In this document: positions 1 through 12,051 of the stretch, in pieces
How positions within the stretch are numbered: position 1 is the stretch's first letter
How the letters are laid out: every line of letters starts with the position of its first letter
Assembly (NCBI GenBank): GCA_918807975.1
Contig: OU964922.1
Span: forward strand, 16,666,329 to 16,730,328
Reading direction: 5' to 3'
Length of the DNA stretch: 64,000 nucleotides
Source of the DNA: Aplidium turbinatum
Taxonomy: Eukaryota > Chordata > Ascidiacea > Aplousobranchia > Polyclinidae
Notes under the pieces: model-generated
The model's input: the letters and a program-made list of their open reading frames with translations, nothing else
Told to the model about the DNA's origin: nothing
Database searches by the model: none
Translations under genes and position numbers: made by a program

Positions 1-525
1 GACCCAACCATAAAATTTGATATTTTTTTTGCTTAATAACTTTGAAACCCCTCTTCGTGTCAGCCTGAAATTTAGTTTATGGACGTTTTATAAACTTTGA
101 ACAAGGCAGAAAAATGTTGACTTTATTGACTTTTGGTTGCCCTAGTAATTAGGCATATTGACCAATTTTACACATTGAGTTATCAAGCCTGACAAGATTA
201 GCTAAAAATTTTGTGCTCGTCGCCAGACTCAGAGGTGTGTTGCTAGAAAACAAGAGCAACGAAAAGAGTAGCCTACATCAGCATCAAATAATGACAATCA
301 TTCACCAAGTTCCAAAACAAAAAAGTGGTATAATAAACAGCCTTTTAATCGTCAATGGTTGAATGATCCTGATTTTAAAAGTTTGATACAAGAAAATAAA
401 ATTGGTCGATATGTAGCCTAGCCTTTTGTAAGATTTGTGATATTAAAATAAAGAGTACGAATCGAAAGAGAACAGTGATTTAGTAAGCATGTATCTTCTC
501 TAAACTGTTGATTTCAGAGTCATGT
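1..525. other. Unassigned AT-rich sequence
   Basis: I see no coding region, tRNA-like box or terminal repeat here. The stretch is AT-rich and ends at the first hAT-like border at 526. It is simply the left flank of the first element cluster. Confidence 0.5.
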
Positions 526-1346
526 CAAGCCTTAAAGCAGCCGGCGGCCATCGCGGCCATGGCCGCTAAGTAGTGCTTGAATGACCGCCGGTACTACCTC
601 CTCGGTCGGCCAAGTTTGGCCGCCGGTTTCTTCTAGCCAATTATTTAATTTCGCAATAGAATGATCGTGCTTTAACTGTCGAAAATATGTAGTATCAAAG
701 AGTGACGCAGAATTAGGTCAGCCATAATCACCACTGTTGTATTGTGCGGGAACATTTGCTATTGTATGGAATATCCAGCTGTGATCACCAGCGCTGTACG
801 TCTTGTTTGTAATTCCCGACGTGTATTTTAACAAAGTCTTAATCCGAAGTGCTAATTTACATCGGCTGGCAATATTGTCGTTTTTATGTTGATTCAATGT
901 TGTCGGACATTGAATCGTTGGTAAAAAGGAGAACTAGGTTAGTTGACATCGAAAGGAAAAACACCTGTCTTCATAGTTGAGAAATGTTCACGCTATGGGC
1001 TAGTGACTTCACAACCTTAATGGTGACATTATATCGGTATAAATGGTCAGGTTTTATGAAAGGCGGTATGCAGTTGAAACAATTTAGTGTCGTTAGATGG
1101 TCCCGCAATACTGGATTACAATCCTGATAAAGCAGTGATTGCGTGGTACAACGATTCTATTGCAAAACATCGCCCAGACTTCAACAACGCTAAGTGATCA
1201 TTTTAGCATTGTTGCAAGTTTTATTCTATTTACTTGTGCTATCGTTATTTGTATTTTGGCCTCCAAGCGCGCAAATTTGGCCGCCGAGAAAGAGCTCCCA
1301 GTAGGCCACGACGGCTGCCGGAAAAAAACACGAGTTTTAAGGCCTG
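526..1346 (+). mobile_element. Non-autonomous hAT-like element, copy A
   Basis: This 821-bp unit begins CAAGCCTTAAAGCAGCC and ends with the inverted form GTTTTAAGGCCTG. Its sequence matches, over its whole length and in the opposite orientation, copy B at 3609-4396. Near both ends are GC-rich GGCCGCCGG blocks. Copy B has a clean 8-bp duplication, so the family is hAT-like; copy A shows only CATGT near both borders, so its duplication is degraded. An open frame of about 80 codons (1139-1381) has a counterpart in copy B, but I recognise no domain in it and do not call it a gene. Confidence 0.75.
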
Positions 1347-1498
1347 CATGTTATTCTTCAAATTGGCACAAAATGGGTTGAAAGGGTTCAATTTTGCAAT
1401 CTCATGCTTTTGTATCCAAATCTTGTGCTTTTTTTTCTTAAATCTTGTGCTTTTTCCGAATTTGCTGTGGCACCACTGGTTAAAAGTATGATCACAGG

Positions 1499-2428
1499 TA
1501 GTGTTCCCTCTAAGACAATTTTACGTTGAGCAAATATTTTATTTAGTGAGCATGAGCATTTTAATGCTGAGTTAAAATGAATTACCAACTTTGTGAACCA
1601 AGTTTGGGAACCACTGGTCTAGAAGAAATTTAATAAAAAGCGAACAAATTACACATTTACTTCAAATAGTTTCTTCTTGTTTATGTGATTGTTATTGTAA
1701 TGTAATTACTGTAAATAGTAAAACCAGTCTTCAGAGTCGAAACTGGAAAATAGGTTATATTTTGCAAGCTAAGTAATAAAGTTAGTTGCATCCACGAGTG
1801 TGGAGTGTTTGTGAAGCAAAGACAAAGGATTGTGATGTAACAAAAGGGCACTGTATGCTCATGTGCATCAGCACACGATATAAATGCGATAAGCGCAGAA
1901 GCGTCCTGTCTAAAAATAATGCTGAAGATCATTTTACTTTTAAATTTGGAAATTGCAAGTGCGCAAGAATGAGATTTTACTGCGCAAATAGTCTGGTGGT
2001 ACTTGGCATTTGCTCAGTTCTTCTTACTTATGAGGCAGCAATTCAGGCAACATCTCCCAACCGCCGCAACCAGAGCAATGTCCCCACATCAGGGTCTACA
2101 AGATCCACATGCCCTGCAGGCCGAAACACCGAACAACGATGCGCTGCCTGACAGTCACCACAAACACAGGCCGGCGAGTCACACAATCCCCTGACAAACA
2201 CACTGCGCCCGAAGCGACCAACACCAGTACAGACTCATACGGAGGCGACCCAGAACCACCCATTCCCCTCCGGCAGGTCTGAACCAGGTGGCACTGCAGT
2301 GCCCGGTGTGACCTGGAACTGGCCGGGCCACAAGGCGGCCCCTCCACAACCCCACCAGGTCGAAGTGATCTCCACGAAGCGCCACAACGCGTCCAGTTGC
2401 TCAGTTGCGCACCTTAGAGGGAACACTG
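1499..2428. mobile_element. Non-autonomous hAT element, TSD ATCACAGG
   Basis: The ends are inverted: TAGTGTTCCCTCTAAG at the left and CTTAGAGGGAACACTG at the right. They are flanked by the perfect 8-bp direct repeat ATCACAGG (1491-1498 and 2429-2436), the signature of hAT transposition. No transposase frame is visible. About 2040-2400 is markedly more GC-rich than the rest of the element and its neighbours, as if a foreign segment had been captured. Confidence 0.9.
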
Positions 2429-2436
2429 ATCACAGG

Positions 2437-3494
2437 TCACAATTCAGAATACTTGAAAAAAGTTCTTCATAATAGAAACGTCTGTTATAGGCTTCACCCA
2501 ACCATTGCAGTACTCCAGATAATTTGCATGGCGGTTGTTCACCAAATCTACATGATAGCATTTATAGAGGTGAAGATTTGCGATTGTGCCATATTTTAAA
2601 CTGATTGTCCTGGTTTGGTATCATGCTCGTTATAACGTCCGCGTTTTGTCGCTTCTACTTTTTTGTAGACCTCTGCTATGTTTGTCATATATTGTTTTTT
2701 CGTTGTGATGGTCAGAAATAAAAAACTGAACTGAATTTGGTGGACAAATCGTTCTCAGGTTTGAGATTGTCTTGTATTAATCTCTCATAATGACCATTCA
2801 AATATTTTGTATTAACAGATTTTTTTTAAATAATTTTCTCACACATATATGGAGTAATTATTGATAACCAAATGAAGTAGAAATCAACATGATGAAATCA
2901 TTCAAAGTAGCAGCTGTTGTTAAAATATTTCCAATAGACAAACTAAAGAACACATTAATCCTAATGTACGGTACCGTACATAGGATAGTATTATAGCTTT
3001 TACATTTTCCCAGTGAACATTGAACAAGCTATAGGCCTTTTATAAAAACGTAAAGAAAATGTGTAATTTGGTGATAGGCAATAGCCTAGTGATGGTTTAT
3101 GTACGAACAGGCATGTTGTAGTTCAAATCCTTGTCATGACAGGCCACTTCATGTTGAGGAAGGTGCCAGTTTGAGGCATCAAATTTAAACAGTGAAAGAG
3201 CCATCATGAATCCAACAAGTCCTCACAGAAAAATTTGTAACCAACAGGGTTTTTAATGAATGCAATTTTAAGGTTCATTAATTTTAAGGTTCATTAATTT
3301 TAAGTTCAATTTTAAGGTTATGTTCATTGGAACATGTGACTGAGAGACAAACTACTGTAGTAAAAAGGAATCTGCAAATCTGGTATTTTTTGAAATGTTA
3401 AAGTACAATCAGCACTTTCCAATTTAGCCTAAGTGTGAAGTTTAATTGAGGCTATACCCATTTGCTTCATATTTTCAACTGCCATTCAAAACGG
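2437..3494. other. AT-rich spacer with short repeats
   Basis: No gene is seen. The stretch holds the LINE/SINE-type tail at 2634-2737 and, at about 3258-3316, a short direct repeat built on TTTTAAGGTTCATTAA. Confidence 0.5.
2634..2737 (+). repeat. Dispersed 3'-tail repeat ending in (AACTG)n
   Basis: About 100 bp starting AACGTCCGCGTTTTGTCGC and ending GGTCAGAAATAAAAAACTGAACTGAA. A second copy in the same orientation lies at 60558-60662. The AATAAA-like stretch followed by a short pentamer repeat is typical of the 3' end of a LINE or LINE-mobilised SINE. The body of the element is missing in both places. Confidence 0.6.
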
Positions 3495-3608
3495 CTGACC
3501 ACCAGTGTTGCCAACCTTTGAAAATGTTTCCAGCCCAAAATGATCACTGAACCAGCCCAAAACCAGCCCAATTTCCAATATGCATCAAACTTTTAAAATA
3601 TTTTTGAC

Positions 3609-4396
3609 CAGGCCTTAAAACTCGTGTTTTTTTCCGGCAGCCATCGTGGCCTACCGAGAGCTCCTTCTCGGCGGCCAAATCTGCGTGCTTGGAGGCCAAA
3701 GTACAATAACGATAGCACAAGTAAATACTGTAGCATTAAACTTGCAACAATGTTAAAATGATCACTTAGCGTTGTTGAAGTCTGGGCGACGTCCTGCAAT
3801 AGAATTGTTGCACCACGCATTAAATGTTTTATCGGGATTGTAATCCGGTATTGCGGGACCATCTAACGACCCTAAATTGTTTTAACTGCTCGCAGCTCAG
3901 TAAACTGTTTCAACTGCATACCGCCTTTCATAAAACCTGACCATTTATTCCGTTATGATGTCACCATTGAGGGTGTGAAGTCAGCACAGCGTTCTCAACT
4001 ATGAAGACGCGTGTTTTACCCACGGATGTCAACTAACCTAGTTCTCCTTTTTAACAACGATTCAATGTCTGACATTGCCAGCCGATGTAAATTAGCACTT
4101 CGGATTAACACTTTGTTAAAATAAACATCGGGAATTGCAAACAAGACTTACAGCGCTGGTGATCGCAGCTGGATATATTCAATACAACAGTAGTGACTAT
4201 GATGCGCTGACCTAATTCTGCGTCACTCTTTGATAGTACTACATATTTTCGACATTTAATCCACGATCATTCTATTGCGAAATTAAATAATTGGCTAGAA
4301 GAAACCGGCGGCCAAACTTGGCCGACGGAGGAAGTAGCTCAGGCGGTCATTCAAGCACTACTTAGCGGCCATGGCCGCCGGCTGCTTTAAGGCTTG
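3609..4396 (-). mobile_element. Non-autonomous hAT-like element, copy B
   Basis: Opposite-strand copy of the unit at 526-1346. The borders CAGGCCTTAAAACTCG and CTGCTTTAAGGCTTG are flanked by the perfect 8-bp repeat TTTTTGAC (3601-3608 and 4397-4404). This clean duplication defines the family as hAT-like and shows that copies A and B are two insertions, not arms of one larger element. Confidence 0.88.
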
Positions 4397-4867
4397 TTTT
4401 TGACAGACTCAATTCAATCATACACACTGATGTCTAACATACAGTATCTAGATCTTATAATTTTACGCTGCTTTTAGCATGTACCTGTAAAAAAAGAACA
4501 ATCAATGTGTAAAAATTGAGACTTAAGTACAATGCAATTAAAATAACAAATATGTAACTTTACTAAATACAGGTCTGCACAACAGACACAGTATGTCCAA
4601 TTTTGACCAATTACACATTACCTACACGTTTATGATCATACATATTCACGTCAACCTTATCTAACAATTTCCGAGATGGCCATATTTTGCCTACTTTCCC
4701 ATGGTAAACAATGACTTGTTATGAACACAACAGCGTTAGGTAAAGCTTTGCAGGCCTACTGAACTTTTATGTAAACTTTCTCAAGGAAAATAGAAAAATA
4801 ATAAAACATTAATTTATGCATCTCACAAGCACAAAATAAACTTGCCTTCTTTATGAGATCAATCTAA

Positions 4868-5404
4868 GGACAACACTAAAAGGCGGAAATGCGGAAGCAC
4901 GGAAATAAGCCGAAATAACTTTAGAATTAAAACAGTCATAGTATTTAATGATCTCACAATTGCTTCTAAATAATATCTTTCAATGATATTTCAACATAAG
5001 AAAATGTTCGGTATTGAGTTGTGGCTAAAAATCGCATTTCCGCCTTTTTATTATCTCAATAATTTCCATTAAATTTCGAAATTTACTCCAATAACTGGGG
5101 AATTAAAACAGTCAAAAAATTTGATGACCTCACAATTGCTTCTAAACAATATCTTTCAATGATATTTCAACATAAAAGTAGGTTCGGTGGTGAGTTGTTG
5201 TTAAAAATCGCATTTCCGCCTTTTTCCATGTTGCAACATTTCATTTTTTTATGATGAAGTTATCGCTATGTTAAACAATATGGATGCCAAGATCGTATTT
5301 CCGCGTTTTCTACATCGGCATTAAATTGCTACTTCTGCGAACAATACGCCATTTCACGCCCGGCTTATTTCCACCTTCCGCATTTCCGCCTTTTAGTGTT
5401 GCCC
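4868..5404. mobile_element. MITE with 9-bp TSD, possibly Mutator-like
   Basis: The inverted ends are GGACAACACTAAAAGGCGG and CCGCCTTTTAGTGTTGCCC, extending through GAAATGCGGAAG. They are flanked by the perfect 9-bp repeat TCAATCTAA (4859-4867 and 5405-5413). A 9-bp duplication and a G-rich terminus suggest Mutator-like elements. The interior holds two diverged copies of a segment of about 130 bp (about 4921-5050 and 5100-5225), each ending in AATCGCATTTCCGCC. Confidence 0.8.
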
Positions 5405-5733
5405 TCAATCTAATGGCTGACATGACAGCACTACAGCAGCAACTTACAGCATTCTATAAAACCTAACTACAGTACATTTGAATCTCGACTAAATCCTCTT
5501 TTTTTTAACAAGTTTTAGTGATGTCATGTTGTTTTGAGACACATTACTCAAACCAGCCCAAAAAACCGCAACCCGCAACCTTCAAAAAAATCCCGCAACT
5601 GAAGACAAAAACCAGCCCAATTGGGCGTGAAAACCACAAGGTTGGCAACCCTGCTGACCACTGGAACTGACTAATCAGCATTCTAAGCCTTGAGCAGTGC
5701 CGCCAACCACACTCAATGAATGGATACCAAATA

Positions 5734-7603
5734 GACCTTTCCCGCAGCCAACCAATGAAGTGTGACGTTGAAAACAAACCACTTCAAGAATTGAAATCGT
5801 AGCAGTGAACCACAGTTTTTGAACGTTTTCATCGAACAATCGTGCATTTTAGTCGTACATTTTGTACTAAAAGTACTTTTTTGACTGAGTATTACAATTG
5901 AGTTATTTATTTTTAGAAAAAAAATTGATTTTACTACAGGGCCTTAGCCCATGGGCCTAACTACAGCCGGCACAGCGCTATAGCCAACTGCACGAGACCA
6001 CTGAACGAAAGGATATGGCATTGATAATTTATGTTTTAAATTATTTCAGTAACAACTAAAATAGGTAGCCTAAACGTGTTATCATTTCATTTAGAACCTA
6101 CACTTATATTTTTTTCATGCAGCTTTTCTGTTTATTACTTATTTACTTACTATTACGTTTTTGTCCTAGCTTACCCTATGCTTTTGGTCACTTCATGTTT
6201 CTAGCCACTTAATGTTTGTGTTTGGTTCGGCTTCTTTTATTTTTATGGAATTAATATAATATTATAGAGACAGCATAGGCCTAAGTATTTTTGGCAATTA
6301 TTACTTTCTGTCGAAATAGGAATAATCACATCACAAGTTTGCAACACACACGCATTCATTTTAAATTGGACTACAGCGCAAGTGGAATCCCCAATACCAT
6401 ACTTTTTGAGGCTAATACAATTTTATTAAATTATTAGCCTATTAACTGTTGTCTAAAATTTTAGAAAACTTTTTAACATTATAGCCTAAAACTCTAATTA
6501 AGTACAAACAATTTATAGTAATGTAGCAACTGCATGGTTGAGTGATGAAAACGTTTGTGCGACGTTCGCAAAGGACGTCTGTTCGACACCGCTCCAGGGT
6601 TTGCGGCTGTGTCTCGGCAAAGACACTAAACAAACAAATAATTAAAATCCTTCTGTGGTCGGAAAAAAAGATTAAAACGTAGCTTCGATTTCATATCTAA
6701 AGTAATCACCAATCTTTTGCGAAAACCCAGTTTTTATTGGATGAGTTTGGGCAAATGCGAAGTGTGTGCCCTCTATACGTCTTTATTAATAAGTTGACCG
6801 GTTGGGCAATTGGGCTAAAAGCGGCCAAAACAAGGCATAAGCTTATGGTAACAATAGATGTTTGTCAGCAGCTGATTGTAGCAAGAATTGACAACGACAA
6901 CGATAGACACCGGTGTTTCGTGGTGTGTAGCTTATGCGAGCTTTACATGTGTCATTTCTACGTTCTATAATAGCCTAAGCACAGAAACAAATGGAGGCCT
7001 CATAATTGTATCGGAGCCCCAACTGACGAAGTTAGGCTACGGCCCTGATTGAATGGCATTCCAGCTTATTAGCCTACTTCAGTTGGTTCATATTCACTTA
7101 TTCAGTGCAAGTAGGCCATAAGTGATAGGCTGCTGCATTGCTTTCACAAGTAAAGAAGCAAAAAAAGGCTACAAACTGAAAACCACTCAGCCTACTTATT
7201 GTAGCAAATAAGACAGTAATTCTCATCTATTATTATAAGACATAGTAGATAAAGCAGAAAAAAATTTCAAGTCTATCAGAATTGCAGACCAACAGCGTTT
7301 TGCTTAGACATTAACACACTACAAGCAGTTCTTTCAAGCGCCATTGCTTATTCGTAGTTACTACGTATAGAGCTCATTAAATAAGTGGCTTATTATTGTA
7401 TCACTTGGCTTGTTTTTCACATAAAACTAACTTGAATAAAATTTAACAGTCAGATCCTTGTTTTTTAACGTTGATTCCATGTTTTTACGAAGATTCTACT
7501 AACTACTCAACAAGTTATCAATGTATTCGCAAGCAATTTGGTGAAGCAGCCAGCGTGATTGTTTTCAACGTCACGCTTCATTGCACAGAGCTGCGGAAAG
7601 GTC
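5734..7603. mobile_element. TA-flanked inverted-repeat DNA element
   Basis: The left end GACCTTTCCCGCAGCC and the right end, read inverted, GACCTTTCCGCAGC are both followed by a segment containing TGACGTTGAAAACAA, giving imperfect inverted repeats of about 50 bp. Both are bordered by TA. The interior is AT-rich, has no transposase frame, and contains the SINE at about 6526-6640. The superfamily is not certain; a TA target would fit Tc1/mariner or a related group. Confidence 0.6.
6526..6640 (+). mobile_element. tRNA-derived SINE (partial)
   Basis: A degraded tRNA-like head is followed by a clear B box (CTGTTCGACACCGCTCC) and then by GGCTGTGTCTCGGCAAAGAC. The last segment is shared with the SINE at 21672-21763, and in weaker form with the one at 13278-13490. 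The A-box region (GGTTGAGTGATG) is weak and I cannot define the duplication. Confidence 0.65.
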
Positions 7604-7914
7604 TATTGTTTCTAAATGGGGACTAAATTGATAATAATAATAATAATTTATTTGCATCAGACAAAGCTGTCCATATCCAAAACAAAACAACAAAATAATA
7701 CACAAACTGCAAATGCACAAATAACGAACAACAACAACGAAATAACATCAAAAAATAACAAAATAATACACAAACTGCAAATGCACAAAATCTCAATAAA
7801 TAGGCTATCTACTGTTACAAGTTTACAGACAATGGTACGGTAGCGTTACAAGTTAGAAGAACTGAAAGTATTGAGAACGATAAAAACAATCAGATGACAT
7901 GGCAGCCATCAAAA

Positions 7915-10757
7915 CTAGTTAATAGCATACATAGAATTATTATAATGAAGACGGTAATTTGATATACGATGGCAATCAGACCTCATCAGGGAGGCAACAA
8001 TAGAGTTAGACGATACTTCGCATCTTCCAACAAAAAAAAAAACATATTTACGAAGTAATGCATCAAATGTTATGATGTTACACAAGACTTGATGTTCACG
8101 TACGCTATCATAGTGTTTAGGCAAATTATGTATAATTCTAAACGCATTATTGAAGGCAACACGCAGACGATTAATGTCACGTTGATGATAATTTTCCCAT
8201 AGATGACATGCATACATTGGAGTACAATAAGAACGGAATAGAACATTTTTAATATCACTGGAGCACTTGTAAAATTTGGATTTTAATTTGTTGGCAGAAC
8301 AGTAGATTGATCGCACTTGTCGATTTATATCCTTGTCGTCACACATTGCCGTGTCAAGAAAAACACCCAAATATTTGACACTGTCTACGAATTTGATCTC
8401 ACTTCCATTGAGCCGTACAATTGGATTCATATTTAACTTTAAGTGTTTTGTTTGGAAGTACATAGCAAATGACTTTTTGCAGTTAAAAATGACATCGTTA
8501 GAAAGCGCATAATCTTCACACACATTCAAGATACTCTGCAGACCATGAACACTTGGAGAAATACAACAAATATCATCAGCAAACATGAGATGATTAACAA
8601 GTGTATTACCTATGTAACAGCCTGCCTTGGTTTTGCTTAACACAGTCGATAGATCATCCATATACACGGCAAATAAGTAAGGACTGAGAATACCACCCTG
8701 TTTGACACCATTGCTGACAGAAAAAGACTGTGAGTAATGACAACCCCAGCGTATGTACATCCGCTGATGGGTATACCAATAAACTACTAGACGAACAAAG
8801 CACATTGGCACTCCTCGTTGAATTAGTTTCTTGAATAGGAAGTTGTGGTTTACCCTATCAAATGCTTTCGAAGAATCTAAGAATACAGAAAAAACAGGAC
8901 TTCCACGTTTTCTGTAGTAAGACACAGCTTGCTTAAGTACAAAAATGCACATATCTGTGCTATGCTTAGGTTTAAAGCCAAATTGATTATCGTTTGTTGT
9001 GAGATAGTCATTAATAAAAAAAAGTACAACATGTTCAAATAGTTTAGAAATGACAGTAGCAAGAGCAATAGGTCTGTAGTTTGCGATGTCTCTAACGTCA
9101 CCAGATTTGTTTTTAACAATGGGAACTAATTCAGTTTTAAGACAAGCATTTGGCACATACCCATGAATAAGGCACATATTAAAAAATGATGAAAGATATA
9201 GCCTACACTGATACTGGAATCTGCATAAGCAATGTGCTCAGAAGATATTTTATCACAACCAACAGAGCAATTTAATGGCAATTTATGAAGCAAAGAAGAA
9301 ACTGTGTCAGCAGAGGTCAGAAATTGTTTAGTATTGTGATAGCCATGTATATCATTTAAGTGCGATGAAACAAATTCTTCATTGACAACTTTTTTACCAG
9401 TCGAGTTTAGTAATTTATTAAAGTGACACATCCACATGATCGAAATGTTTTTACTTCCAACAGCACTTCCGACAGAGGTAGGTAATGAACATCTTTGTGA
9501 TCCAGACTGTCTAATTTTATCCCAAAATGTTTTAAACGAGGAGTCTGCATGAAATGCTTTGGCAATGGCATCTGCTTCATGCTGATCTCTGTTACTTTTG
9601 CACTTTCGTAGGGAAGATTTGAATATTTTACGAGTAGCAGACATGGCCTTGTGTATGCTGCCAGTTTTAGGTTTGCCACCTTCAACCCAGTCCAGGTACT
9701 TAGCTCTGGCTTGCTTGTGGAGTGACTTGACAGTATTGTTCCAACCAGGAGTTGAATAAGTAGATATTTTCTTGTTTTTAACTAAAAGAACTTTTCTTGA
9801 GGCATCTAGGAGGACCTCCACGATACTGTCATAAAACTTGTCAATCTCCTTTAAATGAGATTTATCACAGCAGAGAGAGTTTTGACATATGACAGAATCA
9901 GCTTGCAAAGAAATATGAGCTAACCTGTGTTTGGTTTCTTGAGCATAGCGTTCTAATTGCAGCTGAGATGCTGCTTTCCAAGAGAAAGTATTTGAATTGG
10001 TATATTTGGGATCAATGAAATCCAATTTTGGAAGCGACTTACAGTTGAAATTAACCGATAAGGGTCGATGGTCAGATATAATATAGTCATTGAGAACTTC
10101 TACCTTACAGATGGATTGGTGTAGAGCGGTGGAAGTGACACAATGGTCAATCCAGCTACATGTCCCATGAGCATCACTGATGTAGGTAAATGATTCAGCA
10201 GGTAACAGGGCCATTTCAGAAATAATCAGGTCCTGGTCTGCACAGAAGCTTTTGAACATGCTTCCAAACATATTTTTGTCACTTGCATTAAAGTCACCTA
10301 GGATACAAGTGTTGTTGCTTGGGCAGTCAAAAAGCATACTTTCTAATTTACCCAAGTATTCTAAATATTTGTCTTCATTGTTATCACAGCAGTAAGGTAG
10401 ATAGACATTTATAAGGACCATGTCTGCTTCCCCTATTGCAACTTTAAGGCCAATAATAGATGAATCATCACTTTGAAAAACAGAAGCAGGAATACTTTTA
10501 CTCCATAGGATGGCAGTGCCACCATAAGGTCTACCTGTATTCATCTTATCAGAAAAGTCCATTGCAGAATAACCATATGCATAGTGATTTTTGCTAATTG
10601 TAGAAAGGAAGGCCAGGTTTTGCTTAGCCAACCAGGTTTCCTGCAGCAGTATGATATCATAATCCTTGCATAGTAACTGAACATCATGCAGAGATGATGC
10701 CACACCTCTGCAGTTGTATGAGACAGCCTTTAATTGTTCTTTATTGTTACCTTCCAT
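7915..10757 (-). pseudogene. LINE ORF2: AP endonuclease and reverse transcriptase
   Basis: About 945 codons. The N-terminal half (10757 down to about 9180) starts with an APE-type endonuclease: YNCRGVASS, ILLQETWL, LGDFNASDKN, and ISDHRPLSVNF near the end of the domain. The second half (9177-7915) is reverse transcriptase: IANYRPIALATVISKLFEHV, FGFKPKHSTD, FLDSSKAFDRVNH, VKQGGILSPYLFAVY and the catalytic LMFADDICC. A single frame shift near 9200-9220 separates the two halves. The endonuclease makes the nick that primes reverse transcription. Clade assignment beyond CR1/Jockey-like is not safe without a tree. Confidence 0.9.
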
Positions 10758-11787
10758 CAGGAGTTTGTGTGGTTGTAGGCTCTATCCTAAAATTCTTAGA
10801 AGCATTGAAGAAACGTTTTACCAAGATACCAGTAGGCCAGTTGGCAGTATCCAGACATGTTTTCATTGGAATTCCTGAGACAGAAACTTTAAAAGAACAG
10901 TAGTGATCAAATTTTGTTTGCAACTTCATGCAGCTTATATCAGTGGCTTCAGGAAATTGCTTCGATGCAAAAGATGTGATGGTTTCTGAAGTTGTGTCTG
11001 GCTGAAGCCTTGATACAAAGATGTGTACAGGCATGTGTATGGCTTTTAAACTTGATGAGGAATCAAGCTGGCCCAGACGGGGCTTGCGCCGTCTTTTCTT
11101 GACTGTAACCCAATTATCCTTTCTGACATTAGATTCAGTTTGGACTTTATCAGAGGTAATCTTGTGGGGATACTTAGGATGATTATCCACTGTAATCATG
11201 GAGTTGTGTCTTTTCACTACATTGGAATATGACTGTTTAGCAGGATCAGTTAGTAACAGTGTAGCTGGTTGTTCAGTAGTTGGAGACACACTTACAGCCA
11301 CTGCCTTTTCATGTAAGGGTTTGATTTCATTAACCATTGCTTTCAAATCAGATATGGAGCTGGTCAATGCATCAATGAAAGAGCCTTCAGATTCCTTGGA
11401 ATGTTTCAATTGCCTCATGTCATTTTTCAGTGTGAGGATGTCATGAACCATGCTTGCTGCATCTACATTGTGAACATCAACAGATGGGAAGTCACATGTG
11501 GCTGTGACAAAAATTGGAGTTTTAGACTGATCATCATGACCTGACATTTCATGCAAAACTTCAAGAATATCTTTCACAGATTTTTCCAGCTTTGAGGGGC
11601 CTTTTCTAGTCACCAGTCTTTTATTGCTCTCATCTTTGTAGACCTTTTCATGCAGTACTGATTTTGCTTCTGCTATGATATTTTCCTCATAATGATCACT
11701 CACAAGCTTGATGATGGTGTCACTATCAACCATGCTCATACGATTGTACACAAACCACAGCAAGGAGTTGATTATTACTTCCTTCAT
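10747..11787 (-). CDS. LINE ORF1 protein, coiled-coil plus RRM-like
   Basis: An uninterrupted 346-residue frame. ORF1 proteins bind element RNA and act as chaperones in the ribonucleoprotein. Roughly residues 1-180 are charged and helix-prone, including a likely coiled coil around 125-170. A basic stretch VKKRRRKPR follows, then a segment beginning HIFVSRLQPDTTSETI (about residue 255) that reads like an RRM-type fold of an ORF1p. The start methionine at 11787 is the first in the frame. The end overlaps the start of ORF2 by about 11 bp, consistent with translation of both from one RNA. I see no CCHC knuckles. Confidence 0.8.
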   Translation of the reverse strand: MKEVIINSLLWFVYNRMSMVDSDTIIKLVSDHYEENIIAEAKSVLHEKVYKDESNKRLVTRKGPSKLEKSVKDILEVLHEMSGHDDQSKTPIFVTATCDFPSVDVHNVDAASMVHDILTLKNDMRQLKHSKESEGSFIDALTSSISDLKAMVNEIKPLHEKAVAVSVSPTTEQPATLLLTDPAKQSYSNVVKRHNSMITVDNHPKYPHKITSDKVQTESNVRKDNWVTVKKRRRKPRLGQLDSSSSLKAIHMPVHIFVSRLQPDTTSETITSFASKQFPEATDISCMKLQTKFDHYCSFKVSVSGIPMKTCLDTANWPTGILVKRFFNASKNFRIEPTTTQTPDGR

Positions 11788-12051
11788 GTTGTTTAGACGT
11801 ATTCAAATTCACTTTTTACTTCAATTATTATCATTACAACAAATTTTAATTAAATTTCACTCTTAATTCACCTTATTCAAATAGATAAACAGAGTACGGT
11901 ACCAAATTTGGCAAAACTGGCCTTGATTGGTGAAAAACGTAATCTCACACTCCACTGACTGTTGAGAACAACATATCACGCTCCACTGATCAGTATCGCT
12001 CCGATTGGTCAAACCATAGATATCTTACATAAGATAATAGACAGTGCCGGA

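Larger units (their letters stand above)
3503..5653. mobile_element. hAT-like element, TSD CTGACCAC, host of two other insertions
   Basis: The borders are CAGTGTTGCCAACCTT (left) and AAGGTTGGCAACCCTG (right), flanked by the perfect 8-bp repeat CTGACCAC (3495-3502 and 5654-5661). Just inside both ends are short AACCAGCCCAA repeats. The element was later hit by copy B (3609-4396) and by the 9-bp-TSD element at 4868-5404. I see no transposase frame, so it is non-autonomous. Confidence 0.88.
7616..11870 (-). mobile_element. Nearly full-length LINE (CR1/Jockey-like group)
   Basis: A minus-strand non-LTR retrotransposon with ORF1 (10747-11787) and ORF2 (7915-10757). The 3' end lies at the ATT trinucleotide run at about 7630-7650, the kind of short tandem tail used by CR1/L2-type LINEs. 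The region above 11788 is the likely 5' UTR; I cannot place the exact 5' end or a target duplication. ORF2 has one frame shift, so this copy is only slightly decayed. Confidence 0.85.

Noticed and set aside
1786-2151. 121-codon open frame in the hAT at 1499-2428
   Set aside because: It crosses the border between AT-rich and GC-rich parts, has no domain I recognise, and lies in a non-autonomous element.
526-4396. One large transposon with 0.8-kb inverted ends
   Set aside because: Copy B has its own perfect 8-bp duplication and lies within another hAT (3503-5653), so A and B are independent insertions.
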